Assembly: GCA_020723785.1 (NCBI GenBank)
Contig: DYIH01000027.1
Coordinates: 1 to 13,829, forward strand
Length of the DNA stretch: 13,829 nucleotides
Reading direction: 5' to 3'
Origin: Thermaerobacter marianensis
GTDB taxonomy: Bacteria; Bacillota; Sulfobacillia; DYIH01
In this document: positions 13,033-13,829 of the stretch, in pieces
Numbering within the stretch: the first letter of the stretch is position 1
How the letters are laid out: each line of letters begins with the position of its first letter
Notes under the pieces: model-generated
Database searches by the model: none
Seen by the model: the letters and a program-made list of their open reading frames with translations, nothing else
Told to the model about the DNA's origin: nothing
Translations under genes and position numbers: made by a program

Positions 13033-13829
13033 ATGGATCGATTGCTGGAAAACGACCTGGCGGCGAAGATCATATCGGTATTGTTGGCCGTAACCCTCTG
13101 GTTCCAGGTCTCCGGCCAGGGATACGAGGCTCAGAAGTCGGTCGGCGCGGTGTCCGTGCGGGTGCGCAACCTGCCACCCGGCTTGGAGGCCGTGGCGCTC
13201 GAGCCGGACGTGGTTACGGTCACGGTGCGCGGTCCGCGGCGCGAGGTCGCCCGCGTTACGCGCGCCGACTTCGAGGCCGGCGTCAACCTCGCCGGCGCCC
13301 GTCCCGGCCGCACAACGTATCTCCTGGACGGGGTCAGCGTTCCTCCCGGGATCACCTTGGTCGGTTTCCAGCCCGCCCAGGTGACGGTCACGGTGGAAGC
13401 GGTCCAGGAGCAGGAGGCGACGGTGCGCGTCCGGCTCCAGGAACGGCCGGCGGAGGGCTACGTGGCGGGCGCGCCGTCGGTTGATCCCCCACGGGTGGTG
13501 TTGCGCGGCACGTCGCGGGTCCTGGGCCGTGTGGCGGCTGTGGAGGTGCCGGTACGGGTGGACGGCCTCCAGGGGGACGTCAGGGAGCGCCGGCCCGTGG
13601 CCGTCCTGGATTCCCAGGGCCTCCCGGTGGACGGCGTGACCGTTTCGCCGCAGCGGGTGACGGTGGCCGTGCCCGTGTCTCCGGCGGAAGTCGCCAAGCA
13701 GGTGCCCGTGCGCCCGGCGGTTGCCGAGGAGCCGGCGCGCGGGTTCGCGGTTCTGGGTGTGGAAGTGGCGCCGGACGCGGTGTCCGTGACCGGGACGGCC
13801 GAGGCCCTGGCCGGCGTGACCGAAGCGGC
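13033..13829 (+). CDS. cdaR: CdaR (YbbR-domain regulator of CdaA), cut by the window edge
   Basis: Membrane-anchored, extracytoplasmic protein that binds and modulates CdaA. The frame is open from ATG 13033 to the right edge, giving 265 codons so far. It begins MDRLLENDLAAKIISVLLAV, a short cytosolic leader running into a single membrane segment (about 10-26, ending in LWFQV). It continues with repeated beta-rich YbbR domains (about 37-120, 126-209 and from about 213), each with the VxVRG/VxV-type strand pattern and Val/Pro-rich composition. Only a weak G-rich ribosome-binding site is visible. The truncation comes from the window edge, not from a mutation. Confidence 0.93.
   Translation, partial: MDRLLENDLAAKIISVLLAVTLWFQVSGQGYEAQKSVGAVSVRVRNLPPGLEAVALEPDVVTVTVRGPRREVARVTRADFEAGVNLAGARPGRTTYLLDGVSVPPGITLVGFQPAQVTVTVEAVQEQEATVRVRLQERPAEGYVAGAPSVDPPRVVLRGTSRVLGRVAAVEVPVRVDGLQGDVRERRPVAVLDSQGLPVDGVTVSPQRVTVAVPVSPAEVAKQVPVRPAVAEEPARGFAVLGVEVAPDAVSVTGTAEALAGVTEA

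Overview
The window comes from a GC-rich, probably thermophilic or soil-type, endospore-forming Firmicute (Bacillota). The evidence is a YtrH/YtrI sporulation pair, a YumC-type ferredoxin-NADP reductase, a rapZ-yvcK pair, Rex, and a CdaA-CdaR module, all in DNA with strongly G/C-ending codons and frequent GTG/TTG starts. Genus and species cannot be fixed from the sequence alone.

Layout, left to right. (1) Positions 1-877 hold an AT-richer DNA methyltransferase gene that looks foreign, facing a short reverse-strand remnant of what may be an OmpA/MotB-type C-terminus (about 874-960). (2) Positions 975-2832 hold a promoter, then proC (proline synthesis), then ytrH and ytrI, which overlap by 4 bases. 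(3) A CATGCC-rich spacer separates ytrI from a convergent reverse-strand ferredoxin-NADP reductase gene (2940-3938). (4) A divergent promoter region (about 3939-4102) feeds that reductase and, on the plus strand, a gene for an unusual 513-residue HNH protein with an Ala/Gly/Arg/Lys-rich linker, followed by uvrC with its own low-complexity inserts. (5) Between uvrC and rapZ lie a strong GC hairpin and a small reverse-strand membrane-protein gene. (6) rapZ and yvcK follow from an extended -10 promoter; whiA, the usual next gene, is not there. (7) After an AT-rich pocket with two small palindromes comes a long-chain polyprenyl diphosphate synthase gene, then an exact 67-bp tandem duplication with a hairpin in each unit, immediately ahead of rex. 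(8) rex, cdaA and cdaR are tightly spaced; cdaR runs off the right edge.

How the genes fit together: rapZ and yvcK relatives are tied to amino-sugar and cell-wall precursor control, and CdaA/CdaR make and regulate c-di-AMP, usually next to glmM, which would lie just past the right edge. Polyprenyl diphosphate supplies quinone side chains or lipid carriers. Rex reads the NADH/NAD+ ratio and the YumC-type reductase handles ferredoxin/NADPH electrons, so the right half mixes envelope homeostasis with redox sensing. Most genes are conventional housekeeping genes. The less ordinary items are the HNH fusion protein, the 67-bp tandem repeat before rex, the rex-cdaA linkage, the missing whiA, and the methyltransferase island with its DPWY motif. 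I see no clear evidence of a complete new defence or mobile system in this window.
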